Positions 1 through 7,419 of a stretch of 64,000 bases of DNA are shown in pieces. Position 1 is the first letter of the stretch, and each line of letters opens with the position of its first letter. A program made the position numbers and the translations under genes. Source of the DNA: Halioglobus japonicus (GTDB lineage Bacteria > Pseudomonadota > Gammaproteobacteria > Pseudomonadales > Halieaceae). The stretch covers positions 249,224 to 313,223 of the forward strand of contig CACSIL010000045.1 in NCBI GenBank assembly GCA_902705825.1, written 5' to 3'. Under the pieces are notes generated by a model. It made no database searches, was not told the origin of the DNA, and saw only the letters and a program-made list of their open reading frames with translations.

Positions 1-723
1 GCGCTGTCGAGTGCGGAGCGCGCGCCGACTGATGAGGAGCTTTACTCCAATATCGATGCCAGTAGCCCACACGATTACATCATTCACGCGGCAACCAACT
101 CCATCGAGTTGGGTGATGTAAACCTTGATACTGAAGCGTCAAATAATGCGGATCTGTCGCTGCGCTGGACGGATGGAGACAATTTTGTACAACTGACGGC
201 TTTCTATAATGACTTCAGCGATTACATTAATCTGCGCAATACCGGCGCCGAAGAGGACGAGGTGCCGATCTACGCCTACGTACAGGATGACGCTGAATTC
301 TACGGTGGTGAATTCGACAGTGAGTTCGGACTGACGACAATTGCCGGCGGCGCTGTGCGACTCGGTGTTTACGGCGATGTTATTTACGGTCAGTTGGACG
401 AGGGTGGTGACGTTCCCAGATTGCCACCAGCACGTATCGGCAGCCGTTTATCCTGGAGCGCAGATCGAATGGAATTCTGGACGCGTCTGCAGTATGCCGA
501 TGATCAGGATAAGCCCGGTGATTTCGAACGCTCAACCCAGAGTTATACTCGCTGGGATATCGGCGGTGAGTATCGTCTCCCGATTGATGACAATGAGCTC
601 ATCGCGTTCTTCGAGGTTGCGAATATCACCAATGAGCAGATACGACTCAGTACCTCCTTCCTCAGGGATGTAGCTCCAGAGGCTGGAACGTCAGTGGAAC
701 TGGGGCTTCGCTACCTGTTCTGA
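1..723 (+). CDS. TonB-dependent outer-membrane receptor, C-terminal part
   Basis: The reading frame is open from the first base of the window, so the gene is cut at its 5' end and only about 240 C-terminal residues are present. The sequence has alternating polar/aromatic beta strands typical of a 22-strand TonB receptor barrel. It includes the family-typical stretch SSAERAPTDEELY near the start and HAATNSIELGD shortly after. It ends in a terminal strand LGLRYLF with a final Phe, the outer-membrane assembly signal. Such receptors import iron chelates, vitamins or carbohydrates using TonB-ExbBD energy. The plug domain and TonB box lie outside the window, so the substrate cannot be told. Confidence 0.9.
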   Translation, partial: ALSSAERAPTDEELYSNIDASSPHDYIIHAATNSIELGDVNLDTEASNNADLSLRWTDGDNFVQLTAFYNDFSDYINLRNTGAEEDEVPIYAYVQDDAEFYGGEFDSEFGLTTIAGGAVRLGVYGDVIYGQLDEGGDVPRLPPARIGSRLSWSADRMEFWTRLQYADDQDKPGDFERSTQSYTRWDIGGEYRLPIDDNELIAFFEVANITNEQIRLSTSFLRDVAPEAGTSVELGLRYLF

Positions 724-781
724 GCCGCAGCCTGTTGTCGCAACCTGTTGTCGCACTATGGGCCGTTCGCGCTCACACGGC

Positions 782-1810
782 TCAGGACATACCCAGCGAC
801 AACAGGTTCTCCAATGGTTGGTATAGTTCTTCGAGATAGTCGATATCTTGCTGCTCAAGGTTGATTTCTGTCGCAGCCACGAGGTCTTCAAGTTGTGAGA
901 CTTTTGATACCCCTACCACCGGCGCAGTGACCGCAGGCTTGCTGAGTAGCCAGGCAATGGCGATCTGCGCCGGTGTATTGCCATATTTCATAGCCGTCTC
1001 GAGCAATCTGTCGGCGATCAGGAAATTATTGTCGCCACGGTACAGGGTCTCCGTGCGCTCGCGATCGGACCCGGTAGAACGACTGGTGCTCCCCTTGTCG
1101 AACCCACCTTGATAGGCCCCGGCCAGGATCCCCCGCGCAAGCGGAGACCACGGCGTGATACCTACGCCGCTTTGCTCGCAATACGGATTCATTTCACGCT
1201 CTTCTTCACGATAAATCAGGTTGTAGTGATTCTGCATTGAAATAAACCGCGCCCACCCATGGCGTTTAGCCGTCATCTGTAACTCGGCAAATTGCCAGGC
1301 GAACATCGTCGAGGCGCCCAGATACAGGACCTTTCCTGCCTTTACCAGATCATTCAATGCTTCCAGCGTCTCTTCAATCGGCACTGCGACATGCCAGGGC
1401 AGCCCATGTGGATGTCGGTGAATAATCAACTGATCCACATGGTCGAGCCCCAGTCGCTGCAGGCTTTTATCCATGCCTTCGATAATATGCTTTCTGGACA
1501 GGCCACTCATATTGGGGTTGCTTCCCATGGGCATCGCAACTTTTGTGGTCAGAACGTATTCATCACGTGGCAGCATTTCTCGCAACAGGCTTCCGACGAT
1601 TTCTTCACACGCGCCCAGACCATAGAAGTCAGCGCAGTCGAAATAGTACAGACCCGCATCAATAGCGGCCCGAAAAATTTCCCGCGACTGGTCTTTGTCC
1701 AACGTCCAGTCGCCCTGATGCCCTTTGCCCGGCACTCCAAAGTTCATTGTCCCCAGGCATAAGCGAGACACTTGTAAGCCACTGTTGCCTAACTGTAATG
1801 ATTTGAGCAT
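782..1810 (-). CDS. Aldo/keto reductase
   Basis: An NADPH-dependent (beta/alpha)8-barrel oxidoreductase of the aldo/keto reductase superfamily, about 342 residues, a normal length. The N-terminus reads LQLGNSGLQVSRLCLGTMNF, typical of the YajO/Tas-like group. The catalytic Asp and Tyr are visible in DCADFYGLGACEE, the His in LIIHRHPHG, and the C-terminal cofactor region in APVVGVSKVSQLEDLV. I chose the ATG at 1810, which begins directly with MLKSLQLG; a TTG at 1828 would add six residues. It is convergent with the TonB receptor. The physiological carbonyl substrate is unknown. Confidence 0.88.
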   Translation of the reverse strand: MLKSLQLGNSGLQVSRLCLGTMNFGVPGKGHQGDWTLDKDQSREIFRAAIDAGLYYFDCADFYGLGACEEIVGSLLREMLPRDEYVLTTKVAMPMGSNPNMSGLSRKHIIEGMDKSLQRLGLDHVDQLIIHRHPHGLPWHVAVPIEETLEALNDLVKAGKVLYLGASTMFAWQFAELQMTAKRHGWARFISMQNHYNLIYREEEREMNPYCEQSGVGITPWSPLARGILAGAYQGGFDKGSTSRSTGSDRERTETLYRGDNNFLIADRLLETAMKYGNTPAQIAIAWLLSKPAVTAPVVGVSKVSQLEDLVAATEINLEQQDIDYLEELYQPLENLLSLGMS

Positions 1811-1862
1811 GACGGTTTCCGCTTTCAATTTTTGGTGAGCTTTTTCTGAGTATAACCCAGCA

Positions 1863-2225
1863 GTGACATTCTGGAATCCGTCGCGTAAAGATTACAGAAC
1901 AAGCCTGAGTATCGCCGTGGATGTGACCATTGGCCACAATGCGGTCGTACATGGTTGTACCGTTGCTGATCGGGTATTGATAGGCATGGGCGCGATTCTA
2001 ATGGATGGCGTTGTTGTAGAAAGCGAAGTGGTGATAGCGGCCGGAGCACTGGTGACACCTGGAAAAGTTTTGCGCTCACACTATTTATATGCCGGGAGTC
2101 CCGCCCGGGAGGTGCGTCCGTTGAAAGACTCTGAGATAGCGCATTTTTGTGACAGTGCAGCTCACTACAAAGCGTTGAAAGATCAATATCTTACCGATAG
2201 CGGGCAGACAGTTTCGTCACTCTGA
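1863..2225 (+). pseudogene. Truncated gamma-carbonic anhydrase (left-handed beta-helix) remnant
   Basis: The open frame encodes about 120 residues matching only the C-terminal two thirds of the gamma-carbonic anhydrase/YrdA family, usually 170-185 residues. The two later zinc-ligand histidines are present in VTIGHNAVVHGC, followed by hexapeptide repeats (RVLIGMGAILMDGVVV) and the family tail YLYAGSPAREVRPL. The N-terminal coil with the first His ligand is missing. The sequence upstream in this frame (WNPSRKDYRTS) does not resemble the family, and no fragment of the missing part is seen nearby. It is probably a decayed gene, although a GTG at 1863 could start a short product. It is divergent from the aldo/keto reductase. 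Confidence 0.7.
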
Positions 2226-2409
2226 AACGTCAGATCCAAATCTTCACCCTCCCCTTAGGGTGGTTTCAATATCATGTAAATCGCTGAGCATGTCAGTATG
2301 TACAAACACTCTGCACAGCCAGGCGCAGCCTCGCGGACGCTTTATGAGCGTATTTTGTCGCAGACCGCGGACAGTCAAGGCACGCACTGATAGGGCTGGA
2401 CTTGCTTTC

Positions 2410-3963
2410 CTATCCGATCCCTCTCTCGACACCGTCCCAATAAGGCTCGCGAAGTACTTTCTTGAGGATTTTGCCTGAGGGATTGCGCGGAAGTTCTTCG
2501 ACAATCTCAAGCTGGCGCGGAATCTTATACCCGGCGATTTTATCCCGGCAGAAGTCCATCATCTCCTCGACGGTAAGTGTCATGCCTTCCTTGATGACAA
2601 CAAAGGCCAGCAGTGCCTCGCCGAATTTATCATTGGGTACACCGATTACTGCCACGTCCACCACCACTTCAAGTTTGGCCAGCGCATTCTCGACCTCAAC
2701 CGGATAGATGTTTTCGCCTCCGCTGACGACCATGTCCTTTATCCGATCCTTCAGGTAGAGATAGCCTTCATCGTCGAGGTAACCGGCATCACCGGTATGT
2801 ATCCAGCCGTCGGTGAGGTTGGCAGTCGTGGCTTCAGGCAGATTGTAATAGCACAGCATATTCGTGTCGGATTTGACCCAGATTTCACCGACCTCTCCGG
2901 TCTCCACCTCTACACCTTCGGTATCCATAATTTTGATTTCGACACCCACTGATGGGCGGCCGCAGGATCTCAGTAGCTCGGGCTTGCCGGCGAGCGCACG
3001 GCGGTGGTCACCTGGAGAGAGGCTGACCACGGTACCGGTAGTTTCCGTCATGCCGTACATTTGGATGAACTCGCACTGGAATACTTCGATGGCCCGTCGC
3101 AGCACCGTTTCCGAGATCGGGGATGCGCCGTAGAACATTGTTTTGAGCCTGCTGAAATCACGCTGCTCAATATCCGGGACTTGGAGTACGGCCATGATCA
3201 TCGCCGGCACCATGAATATACTGGTAACCGGATAGGCTTCCATATCATTAAGGATCTGCATAGGATCAAACACGCGGTGCAGTATCGTGTGTTGTCCGTT
3301 ATAGATACCTGCCACAGCTGATCCAGCCCCCCCGATGTGAAACAGCGGGGCACAGATGATGCCTGCTGTGCCGATCGCAGGTCGGTTTGGCGTGGCGATA
3401 ACATTCATCATGGTCAACTGCAGAATATTGTAATGGGAGGTCACCACACCTTTTGGATTCCCCGTGGTGCCGCTTGTGTACAGTTGAATGAATGGATCAT
3501 CCCGGCCTATCTCGACCGAGGGACAGGTGTTGTGGAGGAGGGCGATCCAGTCACTCCAGTGCAGGCTGTCGGGTTGGTTCGCGGTAATAATGACAATATC
3601 TTCTGACAGTAGAGGCCGCAGTGCGTCCAGTGCCGATTCCATACCCTCGAGAACAAAGAGTACACGGGTGTTGGAGTCGCCGATTATGAATGCCAGCTCT
3701 GCCGGTGCCAGCCGGTAGTTGAGCGGCACAGACACGGCGCCGACCTTACTGGCGGCCATGAACCACAGGCAGTGCTCCACGCTGTTTTCGCCGAGAATCG
3801 CGACCCTTTGTTCTTTCTGTACACCCAGTTCCAGAAAGCCATTGCCGAGCTGGTTGGCAATGGCGTCAACCTCGCTATAGCTCAACGACGCGTCGTGATG
3901 TGTAAAGCAGGGAGCGTCAGGTGTGTTTCTGGCGTAGTACTCCAGATAGTTGTGAACGAGCAT
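2410..3963 (-). CDS. Acyl-CoA synthetase (AMP-forming, fatty-acid/long-chain type)
   Basis: An ANL-superfamily adenylating enzyme of about 517 residues that would activate a carboxylic acid with ATP and CoA. Clear motifs are the P-loop-like LYTSGTTGNPKGVV, the adenine-binding YGMTETTG, the hinge region TGDAGYLDDEGYLYLKDR, VSGGENIYPVEVENAL, and the C-terminal catalytic Lys in RNPSGKILKK. I chose the ATG at 3963 because it starts MLVHNYLEYYARNTPDAP, the usual N-terminus of the family, and has an AAGAGAG ribosome-binding site; an upstream extension is not family-like. It is divergent from the luciferase-like oxidoreductase. The substrate is unknown, probably a fatty or aromatic acid. Confidence 0.9.
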   Translation of the reverse strand: MLVHNYLEYYARNTPDAPCFTHHDASLSYSEVDAIANQLGNGFLELGVQKEQRVAILGENSVEHCLWFMAASKVGAVSVPLNYRLAPAELAFIIGDSNTRVLFVLEGMESALDALRPLLSEDIVIITANQPDSLHWSDWIALLHNTCPSVEIGRDDPFIQLYTSGTTGNPKGVVTSHYNILQLTMMNVIATPNRPAIGTAGIICAPLFHIGGAGSAVAGIYNGQHTILHRVFDPMQILNDMEAYPVTSIFMVPAMIMAVLQVPDIEQRDFSRLKTMFYGASPISETVLRRAIEVFQCEFIQMYGMTETTGTVVSLSPGDHRRALAGKPELLRSCGRPSVGVEIKIMDTEGVEVETGEVGEIWVKSDTNMLCYYNLPEATTANLTDGWIHTGDAGYLDDEGYLYLKDRIKDMVVSGGENIYPVEVENALAKLEVVVDVAVIGVPNDKFGEALLAFVVIKEGMTLTVEEMMDFCRDKIAGYKIPRQLEIVEELPRNPSGKILKKVLREPYWDGVERGIG

Positions 3964-4262
3964 GCCTATCTCTCTTTTTATCCTGGTAAGTTTTATGTTG
4001 TCGCAAAGTTGGTGAACTTGGGTCCCCAATTATGCGCGGCGCCCGGAACCCCGGGGCTCGGCTATGACCTGATCAGTTAAACTGGCCGTGACCATCAGCA
4101 GGTGCATAGCACGATTATAGTGCGATGATAGTACAATGTGATCGTTGGTACGATGCCTAATCTTCAGCTTGGCGAGGTCTGATGGATCTCCTAACTTACA
4201 CTGGACTATCGCGCAAAGGCATCACACAATCATCCAGCTATCGACAACAGGGAACTTCAATA
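3964..4262. promoter_or_regulatory. Divergent intergenic region with two inverted repeats
   Basis: This 299-bp stretch separates the divergent acyl-CoA synthetase and luciferase-like genes and must hold both promoters. It contains ATCGT-TGGT-ACGAT at 4141-4154 and GCAC-GATTATA-GTGC at 4109-4123, separated by about one and a half helical turns. Such short inverted repeats are typical of TetR- or LysR-type operators, but no regulator gene is adjacent. Assigning them as operators is inference. Confidence 0.35.
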
Positions 4263-5261
4263 ATGACACTCGAAAAGCGTATTGCCGTAACACTGCCTGC
4301 AGGTCCGAAACTGGAACAGACTGTCGAACTGATTCGCTGGGCAGAAGATAATGGCATATCCGATGGCTGGTTTGCCGATGCCGGCGCACCCGATTCTCTG
4401 ACGCAAGTGGCGGCTATTGCCCACCACACGCGCAAGATGCGAATAGGTGTTGCGGTGACACCCGTATACACGCGCACGCCGGCGGTACTGGCGGCCACCG
4501 CTGACGTCATCAGTCAGGTATTACCCGGGCGCTTTATCATGGGGTTGGGCTCCTCCAGTGAAACCATAATGGGGGGATGGCACGGTATCCCGTTGGATAA
4601 ACCGCTGACCCGGGTAAAAGAAACAACCATTATGGTCAGGAGTATGCTCAAGGGAGAGAAATCAAATTTCGCACTGGATACTCTGCACAGCAAAGGCTAT
4701 CGGCAAGCGCCCTGTGAAAACCCTCCACCCATCTACCTCGCTGGACTGCGTGCAAATATGCTGGAAACCGCCGCTGACGTGGGGGATGGCGTCATCATCA
4801 ATTTGTGGCCCCAGGGTGCACTGCCAAAAATGCTGGAGCACATCAGGATAGGGGCAGAACGCGCCGGCAAACGCGCTGAAGATGTAGAAGTTGTGAACCG
4901 GGCGATGGTACTGGTCACCGATGACAAAGCGCTGGGGCGCAATATCTTCAGGGCTGCATTTGGCCCTTACTACGCAACGCCGGTATACAACAAATTCCTC
5001 GCCTGGGCAGGCTATGAGGATGCGGCCGCCACCATTCGCGAAGGCTGGGCAGCAAAAGATCGGGAAAAGACGGCGGCGGCGATGAGCGATGAGATGATCG
5101 ATGAGATCGCCGTCATAGGTACTGCAGAGGAGGTCCAGGATCGAATTCGGGCCGATGCGCACACAGGCGTGCATACGCAAATCATTGCGCCTATGGCTGC
5201 CACGGCTGAAGATGCCATGCGTACGTTCAGCGCGTTTACGTCAGCCAATTTCTCCTTCTGA
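4263..5261 (+). CDS. LLM-class flavin-dependent oxidoreductase (luciferase-like)
   Basis: A protein of about 332 residues of the bacterial luciferase-like monooxygenase fold, which uses FMN or F420. Recognisable segments are the N-terminal strand and helix (WAEDNGISDGWFADAG), VAAIAHHTRKMRIGVAVTPV, the R/H-rich PGRFIMGLGSSSE loop, and the later PIYLAGLRANMLETAADVGDG strand typical of the F420-dependent methylene-tetrahydromethanopterin-reductase-like subgroup. I chose ATG 4263, with AGGGAA upstream; the in-frame start at 4182 adds a non-family leader. Related enzymes act in degradation of ketones, sulfonates or aromatic compounds. The substrate here is unknown, but the shared control region with an acyl-CoA synthetase suggests carbon catabolism. 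Confidence 0.85.
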   Translation: MTLEKRIAVTLPAGPKLEQTVELIRWAEDNGISDGWFADAGAPDSLTQVAAIAHHTRKMRIGVAVTPVYTRTPAVLAATADVISQVLPGRFIMGLGSSSETIMGGWHGIPLDKPLTRVKETTIMVRSMLKGEKSNFALDTLHSKGYRQAPCENPPPIYLAGLRANMLETAADVGDGVIINLWPQGALPKMLEHIRIGAERAGKRAEDVEVVNRAMVLVTDDKALGRNIFRAAFGPYYATPVYNKFLAWAGYEDAAATIREGWAAKDREKTAAAMSDEMIDEIAVIGTAEEVQDRIRADAHTGVHTQIIAPMAATAEDAMRTFSAFTSANFSF

Positions 5262-5412
5262 TCTGATGGCGCCGCACTTGGTTGAGGTGGGCTTGTACCA
5301 CTTGGCAAGTCACACACCACAGGGAGGATGAGACAACAGGTAGCTGAGCGCCACAGTGACAGCTAGCTCGACAAGACAGCACTTCAGTATGTAGTGGAAA
5401 CAGGAGATAAGC

Positions 5413-6084
5413 GTGAAGCAAACTCTGGCATTTGATGTGTACGGCACACTGATAGATACCCACGGTGTTATGCAGGCGTTGCGGGAGATCATCGGCGACA
5501 GGGCAGGGGCGTTTTCTCAGGCCTGGCGTGATAAACAGCTTGAATACTCTTTCCGTCGCGGCTTGATGGGGGCGTATCAGGATTTTGGTGTGTGTACTGC
5601 CCAGGCTCTGGACTATACCTGTGTTGCGCTTTCTGTGGTGCTGTCGGATGAACAAAAGGCATGCGTGCTGGATAGCTACAGTTCGTTACCAGCTTTTGCC
5701 GACGTAAAAGAAGGGCTTGATAGCCTGCGAGCGAAGGGCGCAAATCTGTTTGCGTTTTCCAATGGGCGCAGCGCAGCTGTCGAGATATTATTGGGCAACG
5801 CCGGAATCCTCGATTCCTTCGAGGGTGTTGTAAGCTGTGATGATGTGCAGACCTTCAAACCCAATCCTGTGGTATATGCGCATTTCATTGCCGAAACGGA
5901 CTCTGAACCTGAGAACACCTGGCTGATCTCAAGTAATCCTTTCGATGTCATTGGTGCGGTATCCTCCGGTTGGAAAGCGGCGTGGGTCCGCAGGTCCGAA
6001 GCGGCAATCTTCGACCCCTGGGAGTTTGCGCCAACGACCGTTGTCACGAACCTGGGGCAGCTCACTGAAAAGTTGATACCGTGA
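5413..6084 (+). CDS. HAD-family hydrolase, (S)-2-haloacid dehalogenase type
   Basis: A 223-residue HAD-superfamily hydrolase of the L-2-haloacid dehalogenase type II subgroup. The nucleophile Asp is in FDVYGTLIDTHG near residue 9. Motif II is FAFSNGRS, motif III is the Lys in FKPNPVVYAHF, and the final acidic/Asn motif is WLISSNPFDVIGA, where the haloacid dehalogenases carry SSNxxD. The start is a GTG at 5413 with a strong AGGAG site at 5402-5406. Family members hydrolyse 2-haloalkanoic acids to 2-hydroxy acids, although many act as phosphatases. It follows the luciferase-like gene by 150 bp and may share its transcript, ending at the terminator near 6414. Confidence 0.85.
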   Translation: MKQTLAFDVYGTLIDTHGVMQALREIIGDRAGAFSQAWRDKQLEYSFRRGLMGAYQDFGVCTAQALDYTCVALSVVLSDEQKACVLDSYSSLPAFADVKEGLDSLRAKGANLFAFSNGRSAAVEILLGNAGILDSFEGVVSCDDVQTFKPNPVVYAHFIAETDSEPENTWLISSNPFDVIGAVSSGWKAAWVRRSEAAIFDPWEFAPTTVVTNLGQLTEKLIP

Positions 6085-6106
6085 ATCACGTCATCCATCG
6101 CCAAAG

Positions 6107-6367
6107 ATGACAGACAACGCCAGTACTATCGAATACAAGGGGCGCCCCATCTTCGTGATCTTCCAGAACTTATTCGATTTTGATGTTAGCCAGTCCAGTT
6201 ATACCACTGACTACAACCTCGCTCAGGTGACTGTCGACCAATTGCTTGAGAACTACAGAGACAGCATTTGGCAGAGACGCCAGTGGATAAACCGTTCCGA
6301 AAATTTGCCTGGAGCCCGGAGGACTAGAAGCCAGCAAGCATCTAGCAAACTCAAACCTCCTCAGTAA
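6107..6367 (+). CDS. Small hypothetical protein (doubtful)
   Basis: An 86-residue open frame lying between the dehalogenase and a good terminator. It has no recognisable domain and no clear ribosome-binding site before the ATG. The composition is polar, with an Arg/Ser-rich tail. Only its position before the terminator supports it; it could be chance or a decayed gene. Confidence 0.25.
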   Translation: MTDNASTIEYKGRPIFVIFQNLFDFDVSQSSYTTDYNLAQVTVDQLLENYRDSIWQRRQWINRSENLPGARRTRSQQASSKLKPPQ

Positions 6368-6413
6368 TAGCAAAACAGCTGAACCGGTTATTGGTGAGGT
6401 TTGTTGGCTGAAC

Positions 6414-6443
6414 AACCGTTGTGGAAACTCCGCAACGGTTTTT
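6414..6443 (+). terminator. Rho-independent terminator
   Basis: An 11-bp stem (AACCGTTGTGG with CCGCAACGGTT, one T-G wobble) with a five-base loop AAACT, running into a short T tract. It lies downstream of the dehalogenase and probably ends the leftward-starting operon before the terminus region. Confidence 0.75.
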
Positions 6444-6629
6444 ACGATGAATCCTGATCAGCCGCGAAATCTTTGTACGAGTGCCCTGATCGTCCCCATT
6501 CTGTCATCGACCTCATTATGACTTATCACGCCTGGGATCCCCGAAAGAGGGATGTGTGCCTGGCGGCTTCCTATCCGGAATCAATCATGCGTTATTCACC
6601 CTGTGGACAATTGTGTGCCCAATTACTCT

Positions 6630-6657
6630 ATTTAACATAATATATATTATGCGCATA
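6630..6657 (-). other. dif: dif site: XerC/XerD chromosome-dimer resolution site
   Basis: Read on the minus strand this is TATGCGCATAA (XerC arm), TATATA (central six bases) and TTATGTTAAAT (XerD arm). E. coli dif has GGTGCGCATAA, TGTATA and TTATGTTAAAT. The XerD arm is identical (11/11), the XerC arm matches 9/11 and the centre 5/6, giving 25 of 28. The core CATAATATATATTATG is a perfect 16-bp palindrome. XerCD, activated by FtsK at the septum, resolve chromosome dimers at dif. The location in a gene-free gap, next to strand-biased genes, fits a terminus. The identification rests on reading the sequence, and the match is too long and too well placed to be chance. Confidence 0.92.
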
Positions 6658-6750
6658 TATGATAAGTCGGGCGAGGCTGTGGATATGTCGCGTGGATGCT
6701 GCATTTATAGGGTCTTTTACGGTTTTAGCGGGTTCTCGTGCCGATTTGGC

Positions 6751-6769
6751 CACTGACACATTGTCAGTG
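6751..6769. repeat. Short perfect inverted repeat
   Basis: CACTGACA and TGTCAGTG are perfect 8-bp arms separated by CAT, about 95 bp to the right of dif. There is no T tract on either side, so it is not an obvious terminator. It could be an operator or a binding site within the terminus region. Confidence 0.5.
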
Positions 6770-6879
6770 TGTCTCTGCAGTTCGTTACGTTCGGCCTGTT
6801 TGTTTGATGTTGAACACTGGCGGATTCCAGCGCAGCGCTTTCTGCGCGTCACACTCACCGAGTCACAAAACCGCTCTGA

Positions 6880-7014
6880 ACCTAACCCAGTGAAAAGAAA
6901 CTGACTGAGAAACTGAATGAACTCGATTGTCTTCGGCCGCACATCTTTCGCCTTGATGTACCGCGCTGTATTTGCACCGTCAGGTAATCTGGCGTGTACG
7001 ATAGCCTGCTGCGT
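6880..7014 (-). pseudogene. Possible decayed C-terminal gene fragment (LysR-tail-like)
   Basis: On the minus strand, from a stop near 7015, a frame reads ARLPDGANTARYIKAKDVR and then PKTIEFIQFLSQFL. This resembles the C-terminal helix of LysR-type regulators, where a basic proline-containing stretch precedes FIxFL. Nothing upstream in any frame looks like the rest of such a protein. The resemblance is weak and short. Confidence 0.25.
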
Positions 7015-7292
7015 TTATCTGGGTTTTTCGTCCAGGTCTTAGCTGCGTAGTCACTGATCTGTAAGTAACGGCTCGATGCGCGTTCGTCATGCATCTGTTC
7101 ACTTGTAGCGTGTTGGGATTGCTAAACGCGCACTCTCGCAAGGCGTTGAATTCTCGCTCAGGAAAGCATGTCTAACTGGTGTGTGATGGCTGGGTTCGGT
7201 TATGGCCGCCTGTAGCGATCTCCCGGCATATCTCAGTTCATGCGTAGATTTCACGCAACGGCACTGCTTGCCCAGCTCGCAACGGCGTTATC

Positions 7293-7320
7293 TACCTTAA
7301 ATAATATTATTATGTTAAAT
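7293..7320 (+). other. Second dif-like site (XerD arm, degenerate XerC side)
   Basis: Bases 7310-7320 are TTATGTTAAAT, identical to the XerD-binding arm of dif. The six bases before it are ATATTA, and the putative XerC arm TACCTTAAATA is poor; a five-base spacer would give ACCTTAAATAA, which keeps the ATAA end. It is in the opposite orientation to the dif site 650 bp to the left. It may be a remnant of a Xer-exploiting element, a cryptic half-site, or chance in an AT-rich patch. Confidence 0.4.
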
Positions 7321-7386
7321 ACTAGGTGTTCCGCACCCAGTGCAAGAAGTTGCAAGCCTCCGATAGCTAGGCAGTATATCCGTAAT

Positions 7387-7418
7387 ATCGACCTATCGAC
7401 CTATCGACCTATCGACAG
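7387..7418. repeat. Octamer tandem repeat ATCGACCT
   Basis: Three perfect copies of ATCGACCT are followed by a fourth ending in AG instead of CT. The array ends just beyond the stop codon of cusA. It is a simple slippage-prone repeat with no evident role. Confidence 0.8.
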
Positions 7419-7419
7419 C

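Larger units (their letters stand above)
6368..7419. other. Gene-poor replication-terminus stretch
   Basis: About 1.05 kb with no convincing intact gene on either strand. It holds a terminator (6414-6443), the dif site (6630-6657), an 8-bp-arm hairpin (6751-6769), a possible decayed gene tail on the minus strand (about 6880-7014), a second dif-like XerD arm (7310-7320) and an octamer tandem repeat (7387-7418). The short open frames here lack ribosome-binding sites and family resemblance. Confidence 0.7.

Noticed and set aside
4263-6084. Bacterial luciferase and dehalogenase read as a bioluminescence or dedicated pollutant-degradation operon
   Set aside because: The first gene belongs to the wide LLM class rather than LuxA/LuxB, and the two genes are 150 bp apart with no other lux or pollutant-degradation genes.
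6556-7258. Short open frames across the terminus gap on both strands
   Set aside because: They lack ribosome-binding sites, start and stop at random and resemble no family; only a weak LysR-like tail was kept.
7140-7320. Possible integron attC site, from GTCTAAC near 7170 and GTTAAAT at 7314
   Set aside because: The two core-like heptamers are about 140 bp apart, with no inner paired arms, and GTTAAAT is part of the dif-like XerD arm. No integrase or cassette gene is nearby.
6630-7419. Integrated phage at dif
   Set aside because: No integrase, replication or capsid gene is present, and the interval is under 1 kb. A small remnant remains possible and is reported as such.
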